Below, piece by piece: positions 1-7,780 of a stretch of 64,000 bases of DNA. The stretch is taken from positions 186,001 through 250,000 of the forward strand of contig JACJYO010000007.1 of the NCBI GenBank assembly GCA_020636075.1, written 5' to 3'. Made by a program: the position numbers and the translations under genes. The stretch's first letter is position 1. Every line of letters starts with the position of its first letter. Source of the stretch: Lewinellaceae bacterium. GTDB lineage: Bacteria; Bacteroidota; Bacteroidia; Chitinophagales; Saprospiraceae. Under the pieces are notes generated by a model. That model was not told the origin of the DNA, ran no database searches, and saw only the letters and a program-made list of their open reading frames with translations.

Positions 1-232
1 GTTGTTGTTGTACCCAAACGTGCGTGACGCCATTGTGTTTGGACCGATAAGCATCAGTGATACGCACATCAGACACATCCTGGCGGCTCAAATTAAAAGC
101 AGTCGGATTACTTTGTAAAAAACGGAGAGCCGTTTCTTGTTGAGCGGTTGTATTTTGAGATTGCAGGGATACTGCAAGGCAAACTAAGGCGCCTGCAAGT
201 AGCCAGAGGCGTGGTACAAATGTTCTGAGCAT
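1..232 (-). CDS. M36 (fungalysin-type) metallopeptidase, N-terminal fragment
   Basis: The open frame starts at the ATG at 232 and runs off the left edge, giving 77 residues. It opens with a signal peptide (about residues 1-25, hydrophobic WLLAGALVCLAVSL). Next comes a stretch typical of the FTP propeptide of M36 peptidases: a helix (ALRFLQSNPTAFNLS), then DVRITDAYRSKHNGVTHVWV, where the TH-V-W-V strand normally leads into a QQ-x-GIPV motif. The catalytic HExxH would lie outside the window. In Bacteroidota such peptidases are usually secreted by T9SS. The family call rests only on the propeptide; another FTP-bearing protease is possible. Confidence 0.7.
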   Translation of the reverse strand, partial: MLRTFVPRLWLLAGALVCLAVSLQSQNTTAQQETALRFLQSNPTAFNLSRQDVSDVRITDAYRSKHNGVTHVWVQQQ

Positions 233-387
233 TGGACTGACAGTAACGATTTGGTTAAAATAACTAAAGTGAAATATTGATATTCGGTCAATAGAGGGAG
301 GAAGTCAAAGGTAGGACTCCAATTCACTTTCAAGAAAACCTGTGCTAAAAATTATACTCTTTTGCCAATGCGCATCAATTTGCTTTA

Positions 388-507
388 GGTTACTGGTTAT
401 TGGTTAGAAGGTTACTGGTTAGAAGGTTACTGGTTTCTGGTTGTTTAACTTCCGAAATGGTGGACAACCAGAAACCTTCTAACCAGTAACTTTAAAACCT
501 GTAACCT
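388..507. repeat. long imperfect inverted repeat of GGTTACTGG words
   Basis: The left arm (388-444) repeats GGTTACTGGTTAGAA-like words head to tail. The right arm (464-507) is their reverse complement (ACAACCAGAAACC, TTCTAACCAGTAAC). The centre carries CGAAATGGTG, also found inside the repeat at 1524-1682. The remainder of the 233-588 gap holds only a possible -7 box and nothing else I recognise. Confidence 0.85.
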
Positions 508-515
508 AATTTTTT

Positions 516-523
516 TACCTTTG
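516..523 (+). promoter_or_regulatory. possible Bacteroidota -7 box for prs
   Basis: TACCTTTG matches the TAnnTTTG -7 consensus of the phylum and lies about 65 bases before the prs start. No convincing -33 TTG is visible at the usual distance, so this is tentative. Confidence 0.3.
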
Positions 524-588
524 CCAAAATTTTGCGACCCTTGCGCACACACCAACACGAACCACCTAACGCGCCCTATTCCGGCAAC

Positions 589-1524
589 ATGATGCCCGAA
601 GTAAAATTGTTTTCCTGTTCGGCTTCCGAAAAACTGGCCTCTGATATTTCCTTCCATTACGACGTGCCGCTTGGCGATAAAACCATTTTCCGTTTTAGCG
701 ACGGCGAAATGCAGCCTGTTATCAATGAAAGCGTGCGCGGCTCTTTTATTTTTTTTATTCAGAGCACCTACCAACCACACGATAACCTGATGGAGCTGCT
801 GCTGCTGATCGACACGGCGCTTCGTGCCTCTGCAGGGTATATCACTGCCGTGATTCCGTATTTCGGCTATGCCCGTCAGGACCGCAAAGACAAACCCAGG
901 GTTCCGATCAGTGCTAAACTCATGGCAAACCTGCTTACCACAGCCGGTGCCAATCGCGTGATGACCATGGATTTACACGCCGATCAGGTGCAGGGTTTTT
1001 TTGACATTCCGGTTGACCACTTGCGCTCGGAGGCAATTTATATGCCCTACCTGGAACAGCAGGATATGTCGAATGTCATTTTCGCCAGCCCCGACGTGGG
1101 CGGCGTTAAGCGCGCCAGGGCGTATGCCAAGCATTTTAAACGCGAATTGGTGATCTGCGATAAACACCGCACCAAGGCGAATGAAGTAGCCTCCATGACC
1201 GTGATTGGTGAGGTGGATGGCGCCGATGTTATTCTAACCGACGACCTTGTCGATACCGCCGGCACACTCTGCAAAGCTGCCGATGCCCTGCTGGAAAAAG
1301 GCGCCCGATCGGTGCGTGCTATTTGTACCCACCCGGTTCTCAGCGGAAAAGCATACGAAACGATCGAAAACTCGCAACTCAGCGAATTAATTGTTTGTGA
1401 TACAATCCCACTCCGGCGTGAATCGCCGAAAATCAAGGTGTTGTCCACCGCCAAGCTGTTCTCCCGGGCTATCCGGAATACGGTGGAACACAAGTCGATC
1501 GCGGCGTTATTTCTCGGCAGTTAA
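589..1524 (+). CDS. prs: ribose-phosphate pyrophosphokinase
   Basis: This enzyme makes PRPP from ribose 5-phosphate and ATP in the cytoplasm, for nucleotide, histidine and tryptophan synthesis. The ATG at 589 gives 311 residues, the usual family length; the frame stays open upstream but that part has no homologous features, and a second ATG follows at 592. Visible motifs are FSDGE near residue 37, the nucleotide-loop region YFGYARQDRK, the catalytic DLHADQVQGFFDIPVDHL region, and the PRPP-binding loop VILTDDLVDTAGTL. It appears monocistronic, with a strong terminator downstream at 1784-1818. Confidence 0.96.
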   Translation: MMPEVKLFSCSASEKLASDISFHYDVPLGDKTIFRFSDGEMQPVINESVRGSFIFFIQSTYQPHDNLMELLLLIDTALRASAGYITAVIPYFGYARQDRKDKPRVPISAKLMANLLTTAGANRVMTMDLHADQVQGFFDIPVDHLRSEAIYMPYLEQQDMSNVIFASPDVGGVKRARAYAKHFKRELVICDKHRTKANEVASMTVIGEVDGADVILTDDLVDTAGTLCKAADALLEKGARSVRAICTHPVLSGKAYETIENSQLSELIVCDTIPLRRESPKIKVLSTAKLFSRAIRNTVEHKSIAALFLGS

Positions 1525-1682
1525 TTCGAGTGCGGAATGCAGAGTTGCGAGTGCGGAGTGGTTCACCACTTCGTTGATTGGAAATATGGTTCCTTATTAA
1601 TCCTGGTTGATAAAGTCTGGATTTTTTTTCTACGAAATGGTGAGCAATTCCGCAATCCGTACTCCGCACTCCGCACTCGCCT
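1524..1682. repeat. long imperfect inverted repeat of GTGCGGAGT words
   Basis: The outer arms are CGAGTGCGGAATGCAGAG... on the left and ...CTCCGCACTCCGCACTCG on the right. Inside lies a second pair (GTTCACCACTTCG / CGAAATGGTGAGC), and inside that a third hairpin with AATCC-TGGTTGATAAAG-TCTGGATT. It fills the first part of the gap between prs and the rhodanese gene. Confidence 0.85.
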
Positions 1683-1783
1683 GCCGTTTTCTCAAAAAAT
1701 ACCGCCGTTCCATAAAAGTGGGTTTAGCCAATCCGACGGACAAATTACCTTCGTCCTAGTTTTCTCATAGTATGTTTTGATTT

Positions 1784-1818
1784 TCCTACTGCTCCCCTTC
1801 TGGCAGTAGGATTTTTTT
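1784..1818 (+). terminator. rho-independent terminator after prs
   Basis: A 9-bp stem TCCTACTGC / GCAGTAGGA is followed by seven T residues (1812-1818). It is the clearest terminator in this gap and would end the prs transcript. Confidence 0.85.
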
Positions 1819-1985
1819 CATCACCAGGGCCCCCGCCACGCCTTGTTTTACTCCGGTTTCATCCCCCCTTCTTTTTGTTTTGGCCCCTTTGCGTTGCCGA
1901 AACGTTCCAATCCATCCGCTACGGTATCTTACCTGAGCATTCATTCCGAGCTTTTGCGTTTTCACACGGAAAACCAGCGTGTATC

Positions 1986-2486
1986 ATGAAAAGAAAAGGA
2001 ATCTTGGTAGCCGTCTCATTGCTTCTATGCGCAATGGGCGGCTACAGCCAGGTAAAAAGCAGTGCTTTCCAATTAATGTTAAAAAAATTACTCCAGCATT
2101 CGGTGCCGGAAGTTGATATACAGGCCACTGCGCGTGACAGCGCGGCATTGGTTTTTTTGGATGCGCGCGAACCGGCTGAATTTGAAGTGAGCCACCTCAA
2201 GGGCGCCATCTCCGTGGGTTATGACCATTTTGACCTGAACAAATTGCCCGCTTTGGCTAAAAAAAACCGGATTGTAGTTTATTGCTCTGTCGGTTACCGC
2301 AGTGAAAAAGTTGCTGAAAAACTGATTGCTGCAGGTTATAAAAATGTTTCCAACCTGTACGGGGGTATTTTTGAATGGGTCAACCAGGGTTTCCCTGTGT
2401 TCAATCAATCGGGTAAAACCAACCGGGTACATGCCTACGACCGCACTTGGGGCGTCTGGTTGAATAAGGGAGAGAAAGTTTATTGA
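1986..2486 (+). CDS. secreted single-domain rhodanese
   Basis: Starting at the ATG at 1986 gives 166 residues with a clean signal peptide (GILVAVSLLLCAMGGYSQ). An upstream extension of the frame lacks a plausible start. The body is one rhodanese domain: VFLDAREPAEFEVSHLKGA is the substrate-side loop, and VVYCSVGYRSEKVA carries the catalytic cysteine in a six-residue loop that begins C-S-V-G-Y-R. Such proteins transfer sulfane sulfur or bind thiols; this one would work in the periplasm. It is convergent with the PhnP-like gene, 27 bases away. The physiological substrate cannot be told from the sequence. Confidence 0.88.
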   Translation: MKRKGILVAVSLLLCAMGGYSQVKSSAFQLMLKKLLQHSVPEVDIQATARDSAALVFLDAREPAEFEVSHLKGAISVGYDHFDLNKLPALAKKNRIVVYCSVGYRSEKVAEKLIAAGYKNVSNLYGGIFEWVNQGFPVFNQSGKTNRVHAYDRTWGVWLNKGEKVY

Positions 2487-2513
2487 TTTGTGGCCTGCTA
2501 GTCTCCGGTAATT

Positions 2514-3281
2514 CTATTGCTCCAATTCAATTTCCAAACCATCGTAAGCCAGTTCAACGCCAACCGGAAGCTCCGCTGCAACTGTTGCTGCCAAGCCCAT
2601 TTCGTGGCTGATATGGGTAATCCAGGCTTTTTCGGGAGCAATTTCCCGAACCAATTCGAGTGCCTCTTCCAAATTCAGGTGGGTGTTGTGGTCCCGGTGC
2701 CGTAGTGCATTGATTACCAAAAAACGGCTTCCACGCACTTTTTCGAGTTCTTCCGGACTGATGGTTTTTACATCGGTGAGGTAGGTTATGGCGCCAAAAC
2801 GAAAGCCTAAAATCGGAAGGCGACCGTGCCAAATGCCAATAGGCTGCACCTCCAGGCCATTAATGTCCAATCGTGTATGCTGATCGATTGAATTCAGTGT
2901 AATACGAGGAAGGCCCGGGATCGGATCGCCAAAAATATATGCGAACCGGAGGCGGACATCTTTCGCTACCCGCTCCTGTGCAAATACCGACATGGGATGC
3001 CCCGATTTGAAGTTGAAGGGCCGGATATCATCCAGGCCAATTACATGATCGTTGTGCTCGTGGGTAAGCAGGATAGCATCCAGATGTTGAACTTCAGCAC
3101 GCAACATTTGCTGGCGCAAATCAGGCCCGGCATCGATGAGAATATTGGTACCATTGTGTGTGAGCAGGGCTGAAGTCCGCAACCGGTTGTCCCTGGGATC
3201 GTCGGAGCGGCAAACGATACAGCTACACCCGATCACGGGTACACCTTGTGAAGTTCCGGTACCGAGCAGCGTAAGTTTCAA
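2514..3281 (-). CDS. PhnP-like metallo-beta-lactamase-fold hydrolase
   Basis: The 255-residue protein starts MKLTLLGTGTSQGVPVIGC, which matches the PhnP/RNase Z-like MBL group. The metal-binding motif THEHNDH is at residues 73-79, and GCSCIVC (residues 18-24) resembles the structural zinc site of PhnP. The C-terminal WITHISHEMG supplies the last metal histidines. PhnP cleaves cyclic ribose phosphodiesters in phosphonate use, but no other phn lyase gene is nearby. In Bacteroidota this family is widespread, so a broader phosphodiesterase role is likely. It may share a transcript with the small gene just upstream. Confidence 0.85.
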   Translation of the reverse strand: MKLTLLGTGTSQGVPVIGCSCIVCRSDDPRDNRLRTSALLTHNGTNILIDAGPDLRQQMLRAEVQHLDAILLTHEHNDHVIGLDDIRPFNFKSGHPMSVFAQERVAKDVRLRFAYIFGDPIPGLPRITLNSIDQHTRLDINGLEVQPIGIWHGRLPILGFRFGAITYLTDVKTISPEELEKVRGSRFLVINALRHRDHNTHLNLEEALELVREIAPEKAWITHISHEMGLAATVAAELPVGVELAYDGLEIELEQ

Positions 3282-3330
3282 TTTAGTGGAAATTGGACAT
3301 TAAAAAAAATCGGGCTCATGGCTCTTCCGT

Positions 3331-3627
3331 TTAACCTGGAAGGCTGTCCTTGGTGCGTTGCTCCTGTTCTTTTTCCCATTTCGCGAACAACTCCTGGGAC
3401 TTTTCCGACAACCCGGCCGGGTCGACGTTCAGGGAGGTCAAAATATCAAGGAGGCAATTGATTCGAGCCTCGGTATCAAAAAACTTGTTTATGACGACAA
3501 TGTTCCGGTGCTCCACAATACAATACCCGCTTTGAAAACTGCCTTTCTCGTACCGGATCACATAATCCAGCTCGCCAAACAATTCTTCCAGTTTTTTTAA
3601 TGTTGTTTGAGTGTAGCGCATAAGCAT
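3331..3627 (-). CDS. small conserved protein of unknown function
   Basis: This encodes 98 residues with no signal peptide or membrane segment. It is charged and predicted to be mixed alpha/beta: an N-terminal helix (TTLKKLEELFGELDYVIRYEKG), a strand region (SGYCIVEHRNIVVINKFF) and a helical charged tail (SEKSQELFAKWEKEQEQRT). The start is ATG at 3627, with another ATG two codons on. It lies 49 bases upstream of the PhnP-like gene on the same strand, so the two are probably cotranscribed. The RYEKGxFxSGYCxV pattern feels familiar from Bacteroidota genomes, but I know no function. Confidence 0.7.
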   Translation of the reverse strand: MLMRYTQTTLKKLEELFGELDYVIRYEKGSFQSGYCIVEHRNIVVINKFFDTEARINCLLDILTSLNVDPAGLSEKSQELFAKWEKEQEQRTKDSLPG

Positions 3628-3701
3628 TCTATCTTCGCTCCGACGTACCGGCTATTTCGTTACGCTCCGGTAGCGCACAAAAGTATCCAAAATTTACCAC
3701 T

Positions 3702-4382
3702 ATGTGCATCCAAACAACTCCTTCCGGACCTTTCGCGGGTTATCTCAAAGGCCTCCTGTTTTTTGTGTTCCTTGGGCTCCTGTCGCCTGCACTTTTACAC
3801 GCCCAACGTCAGCAACGTTTCAAAGCAGGTGTCCTGGCCGGGATTACCGCTGCACAGATTGATGGCGATGCCTCGGCGGGTTACAACAAGGTGGGGCTGC
3901 AGGCTGGTTTGCGCGGCATTGTGTTGCTAAATCAAAAACAAGATGCCAGCATTGAACTGTTGTTTACGCAACGCGGTAGCCGGAATGAGCCCAAAACGCC
4001 ACCGTTTTTTAAAACGACATTGAATTACATCGAAGTCCCGTTGCAGTGGCACTACCACGATTGGCCAGCCAACGGCGATGCTGAGGACCCTGACTTCTAC
4101 CGAATCCATTTCAACGTGGGGCTGTCCTACGCCAGGTTGCTGGGCTATCAGGATGATTCCGATGGCTCGATTGCGGGAATCACGCCTGCATTGGACGATC
4201 TGAATGCCAACAGCTTTTGTTTTCTCATTGGCGCCAGTTTTTTTGTTAACCGGCATATCGGTTTTAACGCCCGTTACCACCGGGCTTTTAACCGGTTATA
4301 CACCGCCGGCAAATCGGGAACGAACTTCGCGTATAATTTACTGGAGCACTACCTGGCATTTCAAGTGATTTATATTTTCTGA
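3702..4382 (+). CDS. PorT-like outer membrane beta-barrel protein
   Basis: The 226-residue protein has a long signal peptide (hydrophobic core YLKGLLFFVFLGLLSPALLHAQ, cleavage near HAQ-RQQ). The rest reads as alternating amphipathic strands, starting FKAGVLAGITAAQIDGD and including ASIELLFTQRGSRNE and NYIEVPLQWHY. It ends on a C-terminal strand, LAFQVIYIF, with a terminal Phe as expected for BamA recognition. This pattern fits the PorT / OMP_b-brl_2 family. PorT itself is part of the T9SS machinery, but many paralogs are not, so I do not assign the por symbol. It lies 18 bases before the ppx-like gene and may be cotranscribed with it. Confidence 0.75.
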   Translation: MCIQTTPSGPFAGYLKGLLFFVFLGLLSPALLHAQRQQRFKAGVLAGITAAQIDGDASAGYNKVGLQAGLRGIVLLNQKQDASIELLFTQRGSRNEPKTPPFFKTTLNYIEVPLQWHYHDWPANGDAEDPDFYRIHFNVGLSYARLLGYQDDSDGSIAGITPALDDLNANSFCFLIGASFFVNRHIGFNARYHRAFNRLYTAGKSGTNFAYNLLEHYLAFQVIYIF

Positions 4383-4400
4383 TTTCCGGCGCACCGCCGT

Positions 4401-5309
4401 ATGAAAAAATACGCAGTTATAGACCTGGGTACCAATACGTTCCACTTGCTCATTGCAACGCCAAATGACCAGGGTGGGTGGGTTGAGCGTTCGCGCGAAC
4501 GTATTTATGTGAAATTGGCTGAAGAAGGTATCGACCGGATTGGCGATGCTGCTTTTGACCGGGCACTTGCTGCGTTGGAAAGGTTCCGCCAGGAACTAGA
4601 TGCAAACGAAATTCTGCCAAACGCTGTGCGGGCTTATGGGACAGCAGCGCTCCGTACTGCCCGAAACGGGCAGGCTTTTTTAGATGAAGCCTTTGTCCGC
4701 ACTGGCTTGCAAATTGAACTGATCGATGGGCAACGTGAAGCACAACTAATTTTCAAGGGGGTCAGGCAGGCGGTGCCTTTTCCCGACAACCGTGTTCTGG
4801 TGATGGATATTGGCGGAGGAAGCGTGGAGATGGTGTTGGCTTTAGGCGATACGATTCTTTGGCAGCAAAGTTTTCCTGTAGGAGTTGCACTGTTGTTCCA
4901 GTATTTTCATCATAGTGACCCAATTACCGAAAAGGAAATTGCGGCAGTCGAGCATCATCTTGACAATACGCTCGCTGAATTATGGCAGGCACTGGAGCTG
5001 CATTCCGTACCAACACTGGTTGGAGCTGCCGGCGCCTTTGATACGATAGACCATTTGCTACTCGATCCGGCTTCGAAACATCCTTTGTATGGCCGGGTAA
5101 CCGTGGCCGCTTTCGAAAACCTCTGCAATCAAATCCTGCAAACCACGCTGGCGGAACGCGAACAAATGAAGAATTTGGCTCCTGAGCGCCGGTCGATGAT
5201 CGTGGTAGGTTTTATCCTGATCCGCCACATCATCCGCCGGGGTAATATGCGGGAAATCCTCACCTCGGTGTATTCCATGAAAGATGGTATGCTGGCGGAA
5301 ATGATTTAA
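4401..5309 (+). CDS. Ppx/GppA family phosphatase
   Basis: The 302-residue protein has the actin-like ATPase fold of exopolyphosphatases and pppGpp phosphatases. The phosphate-1 loop is KYAVIDLGTNTFHLLIA at the N-terminus, and the phosphate-2 motif VLVMDIGGGSVEMVLA is near residue 135. The catalytic-region signature QREAQLIFKGV lies between them. It is a short form without the C-terminal HD-like domain of E. coli Ppx. Known members hydrolyse polyphosphate or convert pppGpp to ppGpp; the sequence does not decide between these. Confidence 0.9.
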   Translation: MKKYAVIDLGTNTFHLLIATPNDQGGWVERSRERIYVKLAEEGIDRIGDAAFDRALAALERFRQELDANEILPNAVRAYGTAALRTARNGQAFLDEAFVRTGLQIELIDGQREAQLIFKGVRQAVPFPDNRVLVMDIGGGSVEMVLALGDTILWQQSFPVGVALLFQYFHHSDPITEKEIAAVEHHLDNTLAELWQALELHSVPTLVGAAGAFDTIDHLLLDPASKHPLYGRVTVAAFENLCNQILQTTLAEREQMKNLAPERRSMIVVGFILIRHIIRRGNMREILTSVYSMKDGMLAEMI

Positions 5310-5336
5310 TGCGTTTCAAGTGCGCTCGAAACACTT

Positions 5337-6482
5337 TCACTTTCTTTTTTCCGGAAACAACAACCGCATGAGATATACCGCAAAGTGGTAAGCCAGGCGG
5401 GCTTTCCAACGTGTCCAGAAATTTGAAATTTCGGGATCATGATCTGCGGTAATTTCGGTGCAGCGCTTGAGCAACAATTCATCGAGGTATAGGTAAAAGC
5501 GTCGGTTAAAGTCCGGGTCGGCGATGTCGACATTGAGTTCCAGACTGCGGAACCGGCTAAGGCGATTGATGTTGTAGGAGCCCAGTGTGCTCCAGTGGCC
5601 GTCTACCTGCATGGTTTTCCCGTGCATGACCGAATGTTCCCAGCGGAATACACGCATACCTCTGCGCAACATCCAGTAGATCAGAAACTGCTCTGCCAGC
5701 CGGGATAATTTCACATCCGAAGGCCCTGTGAGCAACACCCGGACGTCGACCCCGCGGCGCACCGCAGCTTTCAGCCGGCGCCGGACACTTCGGCCCGGAA
5801 GAAAATAACTGGCGGTGAAAACCAGCGTATGTCGGGCCGCAGAAATGCCCCGGGCATAACTTTGGTACACTTCCGTTTTGCGGCGCATCCAGTCATTCAG
5901 CCGAAAGCGCACCTGGCCGGCGGTATCGTCCTCCGGGAACAAGTTCGACCGGCCTTTTTCCCGGCCGCGAGTTTTCCAGTACTGGTGGGTAAATATATCG
6001 TTACAGAAAAGCGCCAGTTGTACACAAACGGCACCCTGTATGTACACGGCAAAATCGAGCCAGGCTGCTTGCCGTCCGATGCCATGGTATTTGTCGGCAA
6101 TATTGATGCCGCCTATCAGTGCGTGCATATTATCGACCACTACGACTTTGTGGTGCAAGGTTCGTCCAAAACGCCATTTCCAAAAGGAGACGGCTTGCCT
6201 GAAAAAGCGAAATTGTACGCCGGCACGCTCCAGGTCTTGTATGAATGTATGCGGGAGCCGGTCAGATCCAAACTCATCCACCATAAGCCATACCTGCACC
6301 CCACGCCGGGCTGCCCGCTGGAGTGCAGCAGCAACCCGCTTGCCTGTTTCATCGGCGTCAAAAATGTATATCTGAAAATGCACTTCCTGCCGGGCAAGGT
6401 CCAGCAAGCCGATCAGGCGATCGAAAAAATCAGTTCCGCTGTGAACGAGCTCAATCGAATCGGCTGACTGGTAGGCGCGCAT
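5337..6482 (-). CDS. phospholipase D family, cardiolipin synthase-like
   Basis: The 381-residue protein has two HxK-x4-D motifs: HHKVVVVD (residues 110-117) and, near residue 287, HGKTMQVD. Both are followed by the GG/GS-x-N pattern (LIGGINIADKY, TLGSYNINRLS) of bacterial cardiolipin synthases. There are no N-terminal membrane helices, as in ClsB-type enzymes. It probably joins phosphatidylglycerol with another phospholipid or glycerol at the inner membrane. The C-terminal WTRWKARLAYHFAVYLMRLLF may be a membrane-binding helix. It is convergent with the Ppx/GppA gene. Confidence 0.87.
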   Translation of the reverse strand: MRAYQSADSIELVHSGTDFFDRLIGLLDLARQEVHFQIYIFDADETGKRVAAALQRAARRGVQVWLMVDEFGSDRLPHTFIQDLERAGVQFRFFRQAVSFWKWRFGRTLHHKVVVVDNMHALIGGINIADKYHGIGRQAAWLDFAVYIQGAVCVQLALFCNDIFTHQYWKTRGREKGRSNLFPEDDTAGQVRFRLNDWMRRKTEVYQSYARGISAARHTLVFTASYFLPGRSVRRRLKAAVRRGVDVRVLLTGPSDVKLSRLAEQFLIYWMLRRGMRVFRWEHSVMHGKTMQVDGHWSTLGSYNINRLSRFRSLELNVDIADPDFNRRFYLYLDELLLKRCTEITADHDPEISNFWTRWKARLAYHFAVYLMRLLFPEKRK

Positions 6483-6622
6483 ATTGAGGTAAAGATGGGT
6501 GCTGTTTTGAAAAAATGCGGCGTTCTTCGATAGAAATGCCTGTTTTGCCGAACAAGCAGGCCCCTGAATCCTTCAAACAATACTAATTTGCAGGCAATAT
6601 CCCAATATCTTAATTTCCAATA

Positions 6623-7288
6623 ATGCGCATACTATTCAGTTTTCTCACCATACTCCTCACCATGGCGTTTTTTGTCAGTGGTGTTGTCTATTTAATTGCC
6701 CGCACCTTCGGGAAGATTGCCTGGAACCCGGAAAGCAAGGCATTCAAACGAATGCTTGAGCGTTTGCGCAGCCAATTGAACAAGGTTGCAACCGACCTGG
6801 TGCCCTGGGACAACGAAATGCTTAGCCTGCTTTCGCTAAACCGAATCAACGAAAAAAAACCGGGATGGTTCAGCAACGTTTCTTCCGGCCAGATCACCAC
6901 CATTTACCAGGAGCCCGTAGTTGCCTATGTCACCCAAACCGTGGGTAAAACCAGTGTTACGGTTGTCCGCACCAGCGACCGGGAATTTGTGTTGCGCCGC
7001 AAAGGCAAGGAGACCGAAATCTGGCTGAACAACAAACCGCTGGGCTTGTACGTCGACGGCGTATTGCTGGCGCCCGGCAAAGGTTCAAACATGCTGGCCC
7101 GCCTGGAAAACAAGCCCGAAGAAGTGGAATCGCCACTGGTACTGGGCGATTTGACAGCAGCAACGGTGCGCAACCCCAAACGCGCTGACGGGCCGAACCC
7201 CAGAGCCCTGACGCTGCTGCGCGAGCTGGACCCGAAAGAAGAAAGTCTTACCCTTGCTATTGCCCTGGAACAACTCCAGGAGAAGTGA
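6623..7288 (+). CDS. membrane-anchored protein of unknown function
   Basis: This encodes 221 residues that I do not recognise. One N-terminal membrane segment (FSFLTILLTMAFFVSGVVYLIA, residues 5-26) is followed by a basic stretch (ESKAFKRMLERLRSQLNK) and a soluble, strand-rich domain with no cysteines. The domain includes VVAYVTQTVGKTSVTVVRTSDREFVLRRKGKETEIWLNNKPLG and ends in a helical tail (ALTLLRELDPKEESLTLAIALEQLQ). The gene is alone on its strand and is followed by a long inverted repeat. Confidence 0.65.
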   Translation: MRILFSFLTILLTMAFFVSGVVYLIARTFGKIAWNPESKAFKRMLERLRSQLNKVATDLVPWDNEMLSLLSLNRINEKKPGWFSNVSSGQITTIYQEPVVAYVTQTVGKTSVTVVRTSDREFVLRRKGKETEIWLNNKPLGLYVDGVLLAPGKGSNMLARLENKPEEVESPLVLGDLTAATVRNPKRADGPNPRALTLLRELDPKEESLTLAIALEQLQEK

Positions 7289-7334
7289 ATGAGTGCAGGC
7301 TTTTTCAAACGCAAGTATCGGCGTGACTCGCAGT

Positions 7335-7520
7335 CTAATGTCGTCAATTTTAGGAGTACCAGAGTTGATCGGACGCGGATTACACAGATTTTGCCTGCGG
7401 CAAAAACGCAGAACACAGATTTTTTGTGCTGGCTTGGAAAAATCCGCGCCAATCTGCGGTTCGCCGGTATAGGCGAATCCGCGTTATCCGCATTCTGTTA
7501 CGCTAAGTTGACGACATTAG
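7335..7520. repeat. nested inverted repeat with 13-bp perfect ends
   Basis: The ends are CTAATGTCGTCAA (7335-7347) and TTGACGACATTAG (7508-7520). Inside lies a second, looser pair of CGCGGATTACACAGATT / AATCCGCG words. With the terminator at 7622 this accounts for most of the 7289-7780 gap; I see no gene in it. Confidence 0.85.
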
Positions 7521-7621
7521 ACGCGAAGTCAGGCCGACACCATAACGCCTTTTTACCCTGCAATTCCGCCTGTTTCGGGTACTTGGAAACCATAGTGAGG
7601 TGGGACCAAGTCCGGTTTTTT

Positions 7622-7664
7622 ACAAGCGCCTGATTTATTGAAAATCAGGCGCTTGTGTTTTTTT
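7622..7664 (+). terminator. rho-independent terminator
   Basis: A stem of about 14 bp (ACAAGCGCCTGATTT / AAATCAGGCGCTTGT) is followed by TG and a run of seven T residues. It lies 117 bases before the giant surface-protein gene. Confidence 0.88.
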
Positions 7665-7780
7665 GTTCTTGCTTTTTCGCTTTTTCAAACAGGCTGCAAT
7701 ACTGCAAACTGTCTTGTTGGGGGCTTCCATGGGCAGATACCTTCGTGTCCAGAATTTTATTGGATAAAACCAACCATGTT

